Below, one piece after another: positions 1 to 10,603 of a stretch of DNA of 64,000 nucleotides. Under the pieces are notes generated by a model that was not told the DNA's origin, did no database searches, and saw only the letters and a list, made by a program, of their open reading frames with translations. The number at the start of each line of letters is the position of its first letter. Positions within the stretch are counted from its first letter, which is position 1. A program made the translations under genes and the position numbers. This DNA comes from Anaeramoeba flamelloides. Its lineage: Eukaryota; Metamonada; Anaeramoebidae. The DNA is taken from the NCBI GenBank assembly GCA_027625915.1, contig JANTQA010000023.1, positions 14,198,001-14,262,000 of the forward strand, in the 5' to 3' direction.

Positions 1-1369
1 AACCCCTCTGAAGAGTTATTTTTAAATTTTGAGTATATTTGAGTACTCGTTGGTACTTATTAGGGTAAGCAAATGTGTATGCTAGATTTATGTTTGGGCG
101 TGGTATGGGCTTTGTTGGATTTGATAGCGTGTATTTAGCTAGATTAAATCAATTTCTCTTCAGGCATGGAAAGTAAAAGAATGTTTGGTATTGACCACCT
201 TGTGTAGGATAGGGTATGGATATGTGTGTGTACGATTAGATATTACTCGATTATTTTTGGGGTGTATTTAAGATTACAAAATTATCGGTAATGATAAATA
301 ATTAGAAATTTTCGAGTTTTTACTCCTCCTGTTTCAGGACGTGAATAATTTTTAATTTGGTCATGTAAATGATATAATATTTTTTTACTTTAATATTTTA
401 ATTATTTTTCTTCTTCTCTTTTTTATTTAGTATTTTCTTTGATTACTCCCTTCTCACAATAATAATGAATAATTAGAAATTTTCTTTACAAAGATATTTT
501 CTCTCATTTTGTTAACATTTAGCAACGATCAGAAATGTAACAGTCATCTAAGATACCAATTCCTTTCACACAAAACGGGTTGACGACTATTTCCAAAAAT
601 TTAAATTTTTTGAATTGTTAAATTTTTAGATAAAAAAAATGTTTTTTATTAAAATTCCAAATTTACCATTAAACTGAGTATATTGACACTAGGGTTTCTT
701 TAGAAGTTGTTCATAAAGCGTTTTTTTAGTGGTTAAAAAATTTTAGAGTATTTTCGATTTTCGGGTATTTTCGGGAATATTTGATAGATTCATTTTTTAT
801 CGAAAGATTCACTAAATAAGACCGCATGAATGAACTTGATGGCTATGATTTAAATCCATGCCATTCGAAAAATCTGATCATCTATCAGATCATCAGAACA
901 AATGCATGCAAAGATTAAAAAAGGGATTTGTCAACCCCATTTCAGAAAACCCCAACAATTCTGGATGTGTTAAAATTGCTTTTGATGACAGCATTTACAA
1001 TACTTGAAGAAATTTGCAATACATGATCATTAAAAAATTATTTCAAAAAAAAAAATTAAACATTTGGTAATTTTTCACTTTTTAATAACTTTAATTAGAA
1101 TAAACACAATTTATTAATAAGAGTGCTTTGATCAAAAATTATTTTTCAAGATATTTTACAATTTAAGTTGAAAAATCCAATTTTCCAGGTTCTAGAAAGA
1201 TTTTTTTTTAATTTAAAAGTAAAAAATTTGAAAAATTTTTTTTAAAAGTTAAGAGGTTATTTTATTATCGTTCAAAAGTATTTATATTTAATAAATAAAC
1301 TTCAAATGGGGAACCAACCATTATTTTGATTATTAAAGAATTTTTTATTGATTTGAATTGAAAAAAATA
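1..1369. other. Unassigned sequence, T/G-rich at the left edge
   Basis: I recognise no gene here. Bases 1-350 are richer in G and T on the plus strand than the rest of the window and contain no reading frame of note. From about 350 the sequence turns into ordinary A+T-rich spacer. A slightly less A+T-rich patch at 826-1030 holds only a 31-codon frame starting at 828, which has no recognisable motif. Confidence 0.5.
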
Positions 1370-1905
1370 TTTTAAATTCTGGAAAACCGCCGTTAGGTTT
1401 TCTTGAGTTTTCTGTTTATTTCAAAAATTAAAAAAAACCCTAACGAAAATCAATAGATTTAACAAATAAAACAGAAAACCTCAAGAAAACCTAGGCACTT
1501 GACGGCACTTGACGGACACTTTTCGTTAGGTTTTTTTGAATTTCAAAGAATAGAGTAAAACCAAAGATTTTTATCTATTCTTTTGAATTCTTAAAAACCG
1601 CCGTTAGCTTTTTCTTGAGTTTACTAAATACATTTGTAAAATAAATAGATTTTCTTTAGGTTTTTTTGAGTTTTCTATTTATTTGTGAAGCGTTCTAGGT
1701 TTTTTTGAAGTTTTCCAAATAAAATAGAAAACCCCAAGAAAAGCCAGGCACCCGGCGGACACTTTTCGTTAGCTTTTCCAAAATTCAAAAGAATTGAGTA
1801 AAATCAAAGATTTTTATCTAATCTTTTGAATTTTGGAAAGGCTAGGCACTCTACTGACACTTTCGTTAGTTTTTTTTGAATTTCAATTTTATTAGAAAAG
1901 TACAG
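1370..1905. repeat. Family F palindromic repeat, copy 1
   Basis: This is a tangle of direct and inverted short repeats. The unit TTTTCTTGAGTTTTCTGTTT and its complement alternate several times, joined by a C/G-containing block (CTAGGCACTTGACGGCAC and variants) and by the block AAAATCAAAGATTTTTATCT. Related blocks recur at about 45695-45810 and 54605-54965. No protein is encoded. It looks like the remains of a foldback or tandem-rearranged element. The superfamily is unknown. Confidence 0.6.
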
Positions 1906-1985
1906 TATTTTCAAAAATATTAGTTATTATTTATTCAAGTAAATATCTCAAAGTTGAATTAAACAAAAATTCCAATTTTAAGTGT

Positions 1986-2490
1986 ATAGTATCGAAAAAA
2001 ATACCTGGTATGAAAATAATCCCTGATAAGATTTTTAATTGCTAATATTAGGAAAATTTTTGGTGTAATTTCTTTTATTTAAAATCCAATCTTTTATTTT
2101 AGAATCAAACTTTTTAAATTATAACTCAACCACTTATTCGAATGATGATTAATTAAATTTCATTTGTTCAAAACAATATTCAATCAATCAAAAAACAAGA
2201 ATAAAAATTATCATTTTCTTGATTCATAGAAAAACCTCTATAAAAACTCTATTGTTTTCCAAAATAAGTAGATCTACTTATGTTATCAAACAATTAAATG
2301 AGTATTCTATGGATATTTCATTTTAATGAACCTTAGGTAGGTTTGTTACTTGGGTTCATAACAAAGTTGGTTATTTATAAAAAGGATTTGATTGGAAATA
2401 AAAGAAATTAAACAACAATTTTCCTAATATTCACAATTAAAAGATGTCATCAGGGATTATTTTCATGTCAGGTATTTATTTCGATACTAT
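1986..2490. mobile_element. Family A inverted-repeat element, copy 1
   Basis: This ~505-bp non-autonomous element has terminal inverted repeats of about 50 bp. The left end reads ATAGTATCGAAAAAAATACC and the right end is its near complement. The subterminal block TCCCTGATAAGATTTTTAAT is shared with copies at 17390, 22295, 45066 and 50661. TA dinucleotides lie at the ends, consistent with TA target duplication. No coding capacity is visible. Confidence 0.85.
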
Positions 2491-2762
2491 CATTTAAAAT
2501 TTTTTACACCACAAAACATCCTTTTTTTCTCAACTAGAGAGATTTAAAAATCTTAGTACTACTAAAAAAAAAAAAATAAATAAAATAGCCTCAAGAATTT
2601 GAAGTTCTTAAATGTTGATTATATTGTGAATAAACTTTATTAACATTGATGGAATGATAATTAAAGTATGAGTTTTGTCTAACTTGAATTTTTTAATTTT
2701 ATTTTTTCATATCGGGGTATTGTAGACCAACAGAACAAAAAACGAATTAATTTTTTAACAAA

Positions 2763-3290
2763 TTACTTTGGAGTATTGAATTGCCAGATCGGGTTTTGGT
2801 CTTCTCCTTCTCCCTTCTCTATCATCCTTTTCTTCATGTCCAAAGTTATCAATTTTGTGAATTGTTCTGATTCAACAATGAACAGATACAATTTTCGAAA
2901 CATCAAATCGATTCTTTGGACAAGCGCAGGTTTCATCAGGGATTTTGTTATTACCCTCAACAGAATTATGCTATTTGAAAAGAGCCCCAAGGCAAGGATT
3001 TGTTTGGCTAGATTTTTCAACTGAGCTTATTGTGGAATACTGAAACAAGATCGGAATTGAAGAAACTAACCACAGCAATTCCAAAATAGATCTTCTTGAT
3101 AGAATCTTAGAGCCATATCTCCACAACCCTACATACAGTTATTTTTTTACAAAACATTTGACATAGTTCCATCTTCTCATTCATTTTCCCCATGCAATTA
3201 ACCTCTGATTGAATTTTCTCAATTACCTTCAAAATTCTGAAATTTGTTTTCAAAGAGATAGGGGAATACTGCTATTTTCCAATTAATAAA
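2763..3290 (-). pseudogene. RhoGAP domain, C-terminal half, apparently decayed
   Basis: On the minus strand this stretch carries pieces that line up in order with the second half of a RhoGAP domain, but in different frames. Around 3090-3040 it reads SRRSILELLWLVSSI, like the helix before the NKM motif. Around 3045-3015 it reads HNKLS, then KNLA in another frame, matching the family's NKM(S/T)-NLA signature. From 3020 to 2763 one frame runs through ALVQRIDLMFRKLYLFIVE to a stop. At least two frame changes are therefore needed in a ~100-bp stretch. It sits downstream, on the same strand, of the intact first half at 4390-4723. Either the gene is dying, or the sequence has errors, or unusual small introns are present. 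I favour decay. Bases 2501-2762 between it and the family A copy hold nothing I recognise. Confidence 0.5.
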
Positions 3291-3519
3291 TGAAAATTTT
3301 TATATCAATTTCAAAATGAATATTAATTTTTACTGCTACAATCAAATTAGGAGTAAAAATTTTATCTTAGAGTTAACTCAGGAAGTTTAATTTAATGTCT
3401 AAAAATACCAGTTCTAAACGGTGTTGTTAAAATCATTGGTTTTACTTCAACTTTAAACTAGGAAAATATTTTGGAGTGTGAATTAAAAATTTTCATTTTT
3501 TCATTGGAAAATAATAGTA
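3267..3519. mobile_element. Family H inverted-repeat element, copy 1
   Basis: A ~250-bp element whose ends are inverted copies of each other: the left end contains ATTTTCCAATTAATAAATGA and the right end its near complement. A second copy is at 60512-60786, and an isolated end is at about 25453-25500. It lies immediately upstream of the decayed RhoGAP half. The interval 3520-3960 contains no gene. Confidence 0.7.
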
Positions 3520-3960
3520 GAGGCAATTAAAATCATTGAAACATTTTATTTGTTCAAAATTTATATTTTTTAAAGTCACTACATAAGAAGTGTTAATATT
3601 ATTTTGTTATTTGTGCTACAACCAATTTTTTAAAACTTAAAAGAAAAGAAGGGACCAAAAAAACAAGATCTGAACCAATTATTTTTTCTTAAAATGTCTA
3701 AATTTTTCTTTTCGAATCCAAAACACTAACAAATGCAATAGTTTCTATTTCAGTCAATTTAATAATTTCAATCTGGGGTTGTAATTAAAATTTTGTTTTT
3801 TGTCTTTTTTTATGTTTTGAAAATCATATTATGAAAAAGTTAGAAAAATTAAAACAAAACCAGAGAAGAAATAAGTAATTCTTTCACAAAAATTAAAGAA
3901 AAGTATTGTTGGTTTTTAGATTGTCAATTGAACGAACAAAAAATTTTTTTGTTTGGCTTT

Positions 3961-4127
3961 TACTGGTATTTGAATTCTAAATGGGAAAGAATTTTCACTT
4001 CCTTTTCCATATTTTTTTTTTATAAATATAGTTCTTAAAGAAAGAGGTTCTCGATCTATGTTCTCTTAAAAAAGAGAAATTAAAAATGAAGTAAAAAAAA
4101 ATCCCATTTATTATTCAAATACCAGTA
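3961..4127. mobile_element. Family N short inverted-repeat element, copy 1
   Basis: A 167-bp palindromic element with perfect 15-bp ends, TACTGGTATTTGAAT and its complement. The first and last two bases are TA, so it is best read as a TA-duplicating element beginning CTGGTATTTGAAT. Other copies are at 21652-21826 (left end intact) and 31405-31461 (right end only). It lies in the putative RhoGAP intron. Confidence 0.8.
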
Positions 4128-4389
4128 TGGTGAATAAAAGAGTTTTTAATTTTTTTTTTGTTCTTAAAAACTCTTCCTTGTGATTAAGTTTGACTAGAGG
4201 TTATTAGGTTTTAACAAAAACAATTTTTATTTGTTGGGATCTTTGCAAAACCAAAATTGTAAAAAAAAAGGAAATTATTTTACTTTTAGCTTTTTGTTTT
4301 CTGTATTCTGTTTATTTGAAATAAGAACAAAATAAAAAAGACCAAAAAAGAAGAACAATAATGGGTAAACACCCGAAATTAAAACAAAC

Positions 4390-4723
4390 CTAAAAGCTCA
4401 AGCCATGAATCAAATAATTGGTTTGTAAGAAGAGGTTCAGGCAATTGTCTGAGATACCTTTTAATTAATACTGCTGAAGTATAAACATCAAACTTTTCAA
4501 TATCCACATTTCTGCCTGCATTAACGTCATCAATTATCTTGTCCACGATTAACGGGTTTGGAGAAATACGAAACACCCCTTCACGATCAAGTCCTGCCTT
4601 TCTGATCCAATCAATGCACCTTTGAAGGAATGGGTGGATCGGCATCAGCGGCGAAATTGAAATACCAAAAACCTGTGTATTGATGGAATTTATTTTATCA
4701 GATCCCGAAGAAAAATTTGTCAT
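4390..4723 (-). CDS. RhoGAP domain protein, first exon (N-terminal half)
   Basis: The exon encodes about 111 residues beginning MTNFSSGSDK. It contains the catalytic-side half of a RhoGAP domain: residues ~45-56 include LDREGVFRIS, whose arginine corresponds to the family's arginine finger, and ~85-103 read VLIKRYLRQLPEPLLTN, the conserved K-(x)-LRxLPEPL helix. RhoGAP proteins stimulate GTP hydrolysis by Rho/Rac/Cdc42-type GTPases at the cell cortex. A plausible splice donor (TTTTAG|GTTTG) follows at 4390/4389 and the frame closes shortly after, so the rest must be spliced from lower coordinates. The only candidate is the shifted stretch at 2763-3290. The ATG at 4723 may be internal: the frame is open upstream to about 4757 and an AG acceptor is possible there. 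The exon itself shows no damage. 4758-5270 has nothing recognisable. Confidence 0.75.
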
Positions 4724-5274
4724 GAGTCTTTGAAAATACTTTTCAATTGTTTGAGTGAAAGGTATTGAAGTTTAAAAAAAAAAGTTACAAGTAAAAAAAA
4801 TAAAAAGTTTTGTTAATTTTCACACATTTTTATCAAATTTAAGTTCAAAGACTAAAGATAAACTAATAGTGTGTTTTAAAATTTTATTAATTTCAAGAAC
4901 AAGAATATAAAAATGAATGTAATATTATTTTTGTGAAGGGAAATTATTTGAAGAACAATTTTGGATAAAAATTGACAAATAGGATTTTAATTGTAAGATG
5001 ACAGTAAAAATGAGTAACAATTTTTTAATTATTTTTTCGACTAATTTTTCACTGTTAAATAATTATATCTTCAATTGAAATTGCTCAAATTAGATTATGG
5101 ACTTTTGTTCAAATCCCTATAAAGCTATTTCACATCAATAGAAAAAACATGGAAACAAAAAACCGAAAAAACATTATTACTTAAGATACATTGAAAAAAA
5201 GAATTTAGAGAATTGAATATTGTTAAATTGTAAGTTTGTTATGGTGTTTTGAATTCATATTTTAATCAGTCACT

Positions 5275-5650
5275 TGGTAAAAAAAAATTTCAAACTGGTT
5301 TTAATTGTAAAATAGTCGTAAATATTTTTTAATGTCTTTTTTTGTTAATTTTCAAGACAAAAAACCAAGTCCAAAAATTATATTGATTATTAAAACAAAA
5401 ACCAAGTCCAAAACAGCGAATTAAATCAAAATTTAGAATTATTCAATTTTCCCAATTTAAGATTTAATTGTACACCTTAGAAAAAGTGAATTTTTTTCAA
5501 TTTTTTGATTCTCTGCTTTTTCGATTCATTTGAAATTGGCTTTAACTTTTAAAAATATGTATTAATCAATTTTAAGCAATTAGAATTTCTTATATCTTCG
5601 TTGATAAGTGAAAAATAAGTTGAAAAAATATTTGGAAAATAAGAACTAAA
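5275..5650. repeat. Family C dispersed repeat, copy 1
   Basis: It shares the blocks AACCAAGTCCAAAAATTA and GATTTAATTGTA-(n)-AAAGTGAATTTTTT with copies at about 27660-28040, 42345-43515 and 55520-55920. Copies differ by small indels and share no open frame. The ends and superfamily are unresolved. Part of the 5' block appears duplicated in this copy, since the CCAAGTCCAAAA motif occurs twice. Confidence 0.65.
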
Positions 5651-5894
5651 AGAATTTTTTACAATTTTAATATATTTAAGATTTTTTTAAGGGGATTTTA
5701 AATGTTTTTGAAAATTTATATTTTTATTATTCAGGCTGACTTGAATAGAGATAGTAAACAAATATTTATATACCAGAAACAATTCAAGCACAATGAAAAT
5801 TTTTTTTTTTTTTTTTTTTTTTCAATGAAATAGACTTTGATATTCTTAAAATTAAAAAAATGTAAAAAAAAATTTTCTGTATCAATTTCATTTT

Positions 5895-8084
5895 CACAGG
5901 TAGGACGTAATTGCGTTTAAAGCGTGGGAAAACAAAGGAAATTCGCGTTTTCCGTTTGTTTGGGAGGTTTTGCGTTTAAAACTCGTTGAAAGAGTTTGAT
6001 TTTCAATTTTTTAAACGACAAAAAATTAATAACCATTGTGAAAAAAATTTGGGTCATTAAAAAAAATTGGGTCAGTCAAAAATTTGATTTCGTTTTTTAA
6101 ATAGTAAATATTAGCAAAATGGTTTTTGATCAAAGTAAAATTTTATGAACAAATCTTACATTTAAGAAAAACCAAAGTCATTATCAATAATAATTTTCAA
6201 AGACAATATTATCTTGTTGCATTTTAACCCTTTGGAATTACTGTGGAACTCTAAAAAACAAAAATTTATTTTTAATTGTCAACTTTACTAAAAATAAGAT
6301 AACTATTTAATAGGAAATCTTATAATCTATTAATCTAATAAGATATTTATCATTGTTAATGAACGCAAATTTATCACAGTTAATCTTAAATATCCTTTTT
6401 AAACCAAATTGAATAATAAAATCTTCCAAAAAAGCTGTTTTTTTTGAAAGAGGTTGTTTTCCACTAATGTTTACAATCAAAACTTCAAAATACCGAAATA
6501 TCAAGATTTCAGAAACCATTTAAATTCTTTAAATCCCCATAGACAAACCTTAATTTAAAACATTTATTAATTTTTGGTCTTCCCAAACAATGATTAACTT
6601 GATCTTGGAATGTAATCTAATAAAAAAAATCAACATTTTTAGTAAAGTTGACAATTAAAAATAAATTTTTGTTTTTTAGAGTTCCACAGTAATTCCAAAG
6701 GGTTAAAATGCAACAAGATAATATTGTCTTTGAAAATTATTATTGATAATGACTTTGGTTTTTCTTAAATGTAAGATTTGTTCATAAAATTTTACTTTGA
6801 TCAAAAACCATTTTGCTAATATTTACTATTTAAAAAACGAAATCAAATTTTTGACTGACCCAATTTTTTTTAATGACCCAAATTTTTTTCACAATGGTAA
6901 TCGTTTTTGCGTTTAAATTTTTTGAAAATTATAAACGCTTTAAACGTTGATGAGAAAAAATAAACTTTTGAAAAAAAAATCTTTATTAAAATTGGAAGAA
7001 AAAAAAGACTAATTTTCACTTTTTTACCAATTCGAAATTTGATCAGATCAGATGTTTTTGAATTGGAAAATAACACTATTTTCTCTTAATAATATTTTTT
7101 ATTGATCACAAAAAATGATCTTTTAAAATTATTGACTTAAAAAAATTTTTTTCAAAATTTTAAACTTGGAGAATGTGATCAGTAATTTTTTTATTAGATG
7201 ATTATATTTCATCTTATGGGCAAGACAATAAAAATTAAAAATTTTTTTGTGAATGAATTTAGAGCTAAAAATTTTTTTATCTACTTAAATATCACCAGTC
7301 TTTATTTCTAAGTGATAATTTTCTTTCAAAAACTGTTTTTTATTTTGTTTAAAAAATAAATTCATTTTTTCTAATTTTTTACAAAATTTTTTTTTTAGGA
7401 TTATTTTATTGATTTTTTGGCCAAAAATACTGATTTAGAAATTTAAAACAAAGGTTGTTTGTATCATTGTGAAAAAAAATTTCAGATAGTACCGTTCTTA
7501 AGTAATAATTCCTTTCCTTCACTAAGTTTGAATTAAAAGAATTAAATGTTATTTACTGTGGAACATATACTCGCTTTATCATAATAGTTATTGAATTAAT
7601 GTGGCTAGGTAAAAGTGATTAAATAATGAAGAGAAAATTTCAACTCAGTAAGGCCTACAGTTAAATCAAAGAATCTGATAAGTTTATTTTTTTTTTTTCA
7701 TCATAATTTAATATTTTTTTATTTTTACTTTTGGTTTTTACTTTTTGTTTATTTTTGTGATCGATTTTAAAATTTATGATTATAATTTTTTATTTACTAT
7801 TTTTTTACTATTTTTTTATTATTTTTTTATAATTTCAAATTTAAAAATAAATAAATAATTTTAAATAAAAAATTTTCTGTAAAAACTGATTTTTTTATTA
7901 AGAGTTTTTCTGATTTTCCGATTTTCCTTTTTTCCGTTTAAAAGGAAACTATCCACTTTTTTTCAAAAAAATCAAGAATTAAAACGCGTTTTTTTCGAAA
8001 AAACTCATCAGTCAACGCGGTCGTAACGCGTGACAACCTGGGTTTTTTTTTAATTTTTTCGTTTACAAAAACGTCCTACTTGTG
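5895..8084. mobile_element. 2.2-kb element with CACA...TGTG inverted termini
   Basis: The left end CACAGGTAGGACGT at 5895 and the right end ACGTCCTACTTGTG at 8071-8084 are inverted copies with one mismatch over 14 bp. Both ends are flanked by TTT, which could be a 3-bp target duplication. Just inside both ends lie unusually G+C-containing blocks (GCGTTTAAAGCGTG on the left, CGCGGTCGTAACGCGTGAC on the right). The interior holds the foldback at 6032-6897 and no convincing transposase. Termini starting CAC with a 3-bp duplication would suit a CACTA-like element, but that is inference and other superfamilies are possible. Confidence 0.6.
6032..6897. mobile_element. Foldback with near-perfect 264-bp arms
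   Basis: Bases 6032-6295 and 6635-6897 are inverted copies. Reading them side by side I find them almost identical along the whole length, from ACCATTGTGAAAAAAATTTG outside to CAACTTTACTAAAAAT inside. The ~340-bp spacer contains a 70-codon minus-strand frame (6307-6519) that resembles nothing I know. Such identity in an A+T-rich spacer implies recent duplication or ongoing arm conversion. It lies inside the 5895-8084 element. Confidence 0.85.
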
Positions 8085-8282
8085 TTTCTAAATCCTCATA
8101 ACTTGACTTTCAAAATATTTTTTTTCATAATCATATTAAAAATCAAGAATTAAAAAAAGTTTTTTTTCCAATTTAAACAAATATAATTATTAGTTTGACA
8201 TGGTTTTAAAAATTCAAAAAAAGTATAATTATATATTTTGATTTTTCTTTAATTTAGATTTATCAGTAATTTCTAAATATTT

Positions 8283-8333
8283 CTTTTTTCTTTCTTTCTT
8301 TCTTTCTTTATTGTTTTTTTTTTTTTTTTTTTT
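8283..8333. repeat. (TTTC)n microsatellite and poly-T
   Basis: About six TTTC units are followed by a poly-T run. This is simple sequence only. Confidence 0.9.
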
Positions 8334-8437
8334 ACCAGAAGTAAAATATTAGCAGTAACCACAATTAATTGTTTAATTTATTAATATTACTTTCCCATTT
8401 ACCAATGAGCAAAAAAAAAAAAAAATTGAATATTTTA

Positions 8438-8632
8438 CAATCAGTTCCACTTTTAAGATACACTTTGAATAAAATTTAAGGCACAAAAAAAATCTGAAAT
8501 TAATACATGAAATCTAAATTCTAGTAAAATAATTTATGTAAAAAAAAAAATCCAAATTTTATGATTTCATTTGAGATTTTTTTGTGCTTTAAATTTTGTT
8601 GAAAGTTTGTGCCTTAAAAGTGGAACTGACTG
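8438..8632. mobile_element. Family B short element, copy 1 (Tc1/mariner-like ends)
   Basis: A 195-bp element with ends CAATCAGTTCCACTTTTAAG and the complement of CAGTCAGTTCCACTTTTAAG, flanked on each side by TA. The interior repeats GGCACAAAAAAAATCT near both ends. TA duplication and CAGT-type termini fit a non-autonomous Tc1/mariner derivative. Other copies: 17302-17992 (interrupted) and 38825-39014. Confidence 0.8.
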
Positions 8633-8639
8633 TATTGTT

Positions 8640-10600
8640 AAATCATTTTTTAAGAATTTTATTTTAAGTATAATTTTTTTTTTTTTTTTTTTCTTTTTGG
8701 TTAAAATACCATATATAAATATGAAAAATACCCTATAGAAACTTTATCTTATCTTTTATTAGAATTTCACAAAAATACAAACCCCCAATAATAATTACAA
8801 TTATTATTTAATTAGGTAATTTCAACAAAAAAAATTCAAAATTATATTTCTAAAATTACAAAAAAGAAAAATTTGAAACCAAAAAGTTACAATAATTTCA
8901 AATTAATCATTTTTTATTGAGATTTCTGACAATTTGAAATCCATTTTAAAAATATTTTTTTAGAAAATATGAGAAAAATTTTTATTCATATTTATTGAAA
9001 TCAAAAAAATATTTTTCTCTATGAACGTGTTAACTATTAAAAAATAAAGAATTGCCGATTCACTTCTGGGATAAAAATTTTGACAGGTAAATTACATACA
9101 TGAAATCATCGCAATTATCAAAAATGGATTAATACTAAAATCTAAAGATAAATCCCAAATTAATTATTGATTATTATTAATCATATATTTCTTACATATT
9201 ATTTTTAACAATTTGTTATTAATGATTACTTTTTGAGTTGTGTGGATATCTATATAAAACCATATAAACAAAAAAAATAAATTTAGGTTAATCATTTAAA
9301 GCTAAAAGAATAATTTTATTGTTTTATCAAAAAAAGAATTACTAGTCTTTTTTTTTTTTTTTAATTAAATTGTAATATATGAACTCTAGTTATCTTCAAT
9401 ATATTGTAGAACTATTTAATATTTTAATACTTTCTTTCCACTCCTAAAAATGAAAATGCAAGTGATTTTTTAAACTAAACAATCTTTTTTTTAAAATCAG
9501 AACAATATTATAAATGAAAGCATTTCTTTAAAAATAAGTATTAATGAATTATAGATAAAAAATACTTTTTTGGATTAAAAGAATGTATTTTTTTCATTCT
9601 TCTGAAAAAATTATAACAAAATTCTAAAATAAAAAAAAATCTTTTGTTTATTTAAAAGTTAATTTTAAATAATGTTAAATAATTGAAAATAATTTTTTTA
9701 ATCAATATATTGTCTATTAAAAAATACTAATTTCTATATAATTTTGAGAACCAAATAAGTTTAATTTTCAAAAAAAAAAATCTTTTTTTTCTCAATGAGG
9801 AAATCTGAATTTCGTTTATGAATGATTGGATTTAATTTTTTTTTTTTTTTACACAAATTTCAACTTTCTTTTTCGATCTTATATTAAAATAATATTTTTT
9901 TGTAAAAATGTTTATGTACATTAAATTTTCCCATTTTGATAAGAATTAGTAATTTTTATTCCTATACTGACTTTATTTCGAAATTCTATCTATTACAAAT
10001 CATTCAAAATTAATTTTAATTGGTATTATTTAAAATATCCCAAGATTAAAAATTTACTACTTTTTCGTTTAAAATTAAATTTAGAATTACAAACTAAAAA
10101 GAATAAATTATAATTGTATCTATATTATCATTCTCAAAAAGTAAGATCTAGATGAAATATAATAACCATATTCGTTTATTATCTTTTCGTACAAAAAACA
10201 ATTTTTTTAGGAATATAATTCAAATAATCTAGATATTTTTGAAAAAAAAAAAATCAAACAAACAAAATTAATTAAAAGAATAAATTCCAATAAATAAAAA
10301 AAAATAATAATAAAAAACTTGAAAACACCGAAATTAAAAAAATATTTTTTATTTCACAAATAATAAAAATATAATTTTTTCAACATTTATAAAAATAAAT
10401 GGATCTATTTCTTTTGCTGACGTTTATTTTCTTCACGTTTACCAACATGTTTATTCATAAGAATAATAATATTATTAACATTCTCAGAATTTAATTTATC
10501 AATATTATTATTCACAGATTTGTTAGTTCATATCAACATTAACAAAATTAGCATGGCTGTCATCACAATTCTACTCAAGATACATGCTTTTTTGCTAATT
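8640..10600. other. Unassigned A+T-rich spacer
   Basis: I see homopolymer runs and short A+T-rich repeats but no coding frame, RNA gene or element boundary that I can support. Confidence 0.6.
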
Positions 10601-10603
10601 ATT

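Noticed and set aside
5095-5125. A tRNA-like T-loop motif GTTCAAATCCC
   Set aside because: The flanking bases cannot form the T stem and no acceptor or anticodon arm is present.
6307-6519. 70-codon frame in the spacer of the first foldback
   Set aside because: No recognisable motif; too short and A+T-rich to call, though it is noted in the foldback entry.
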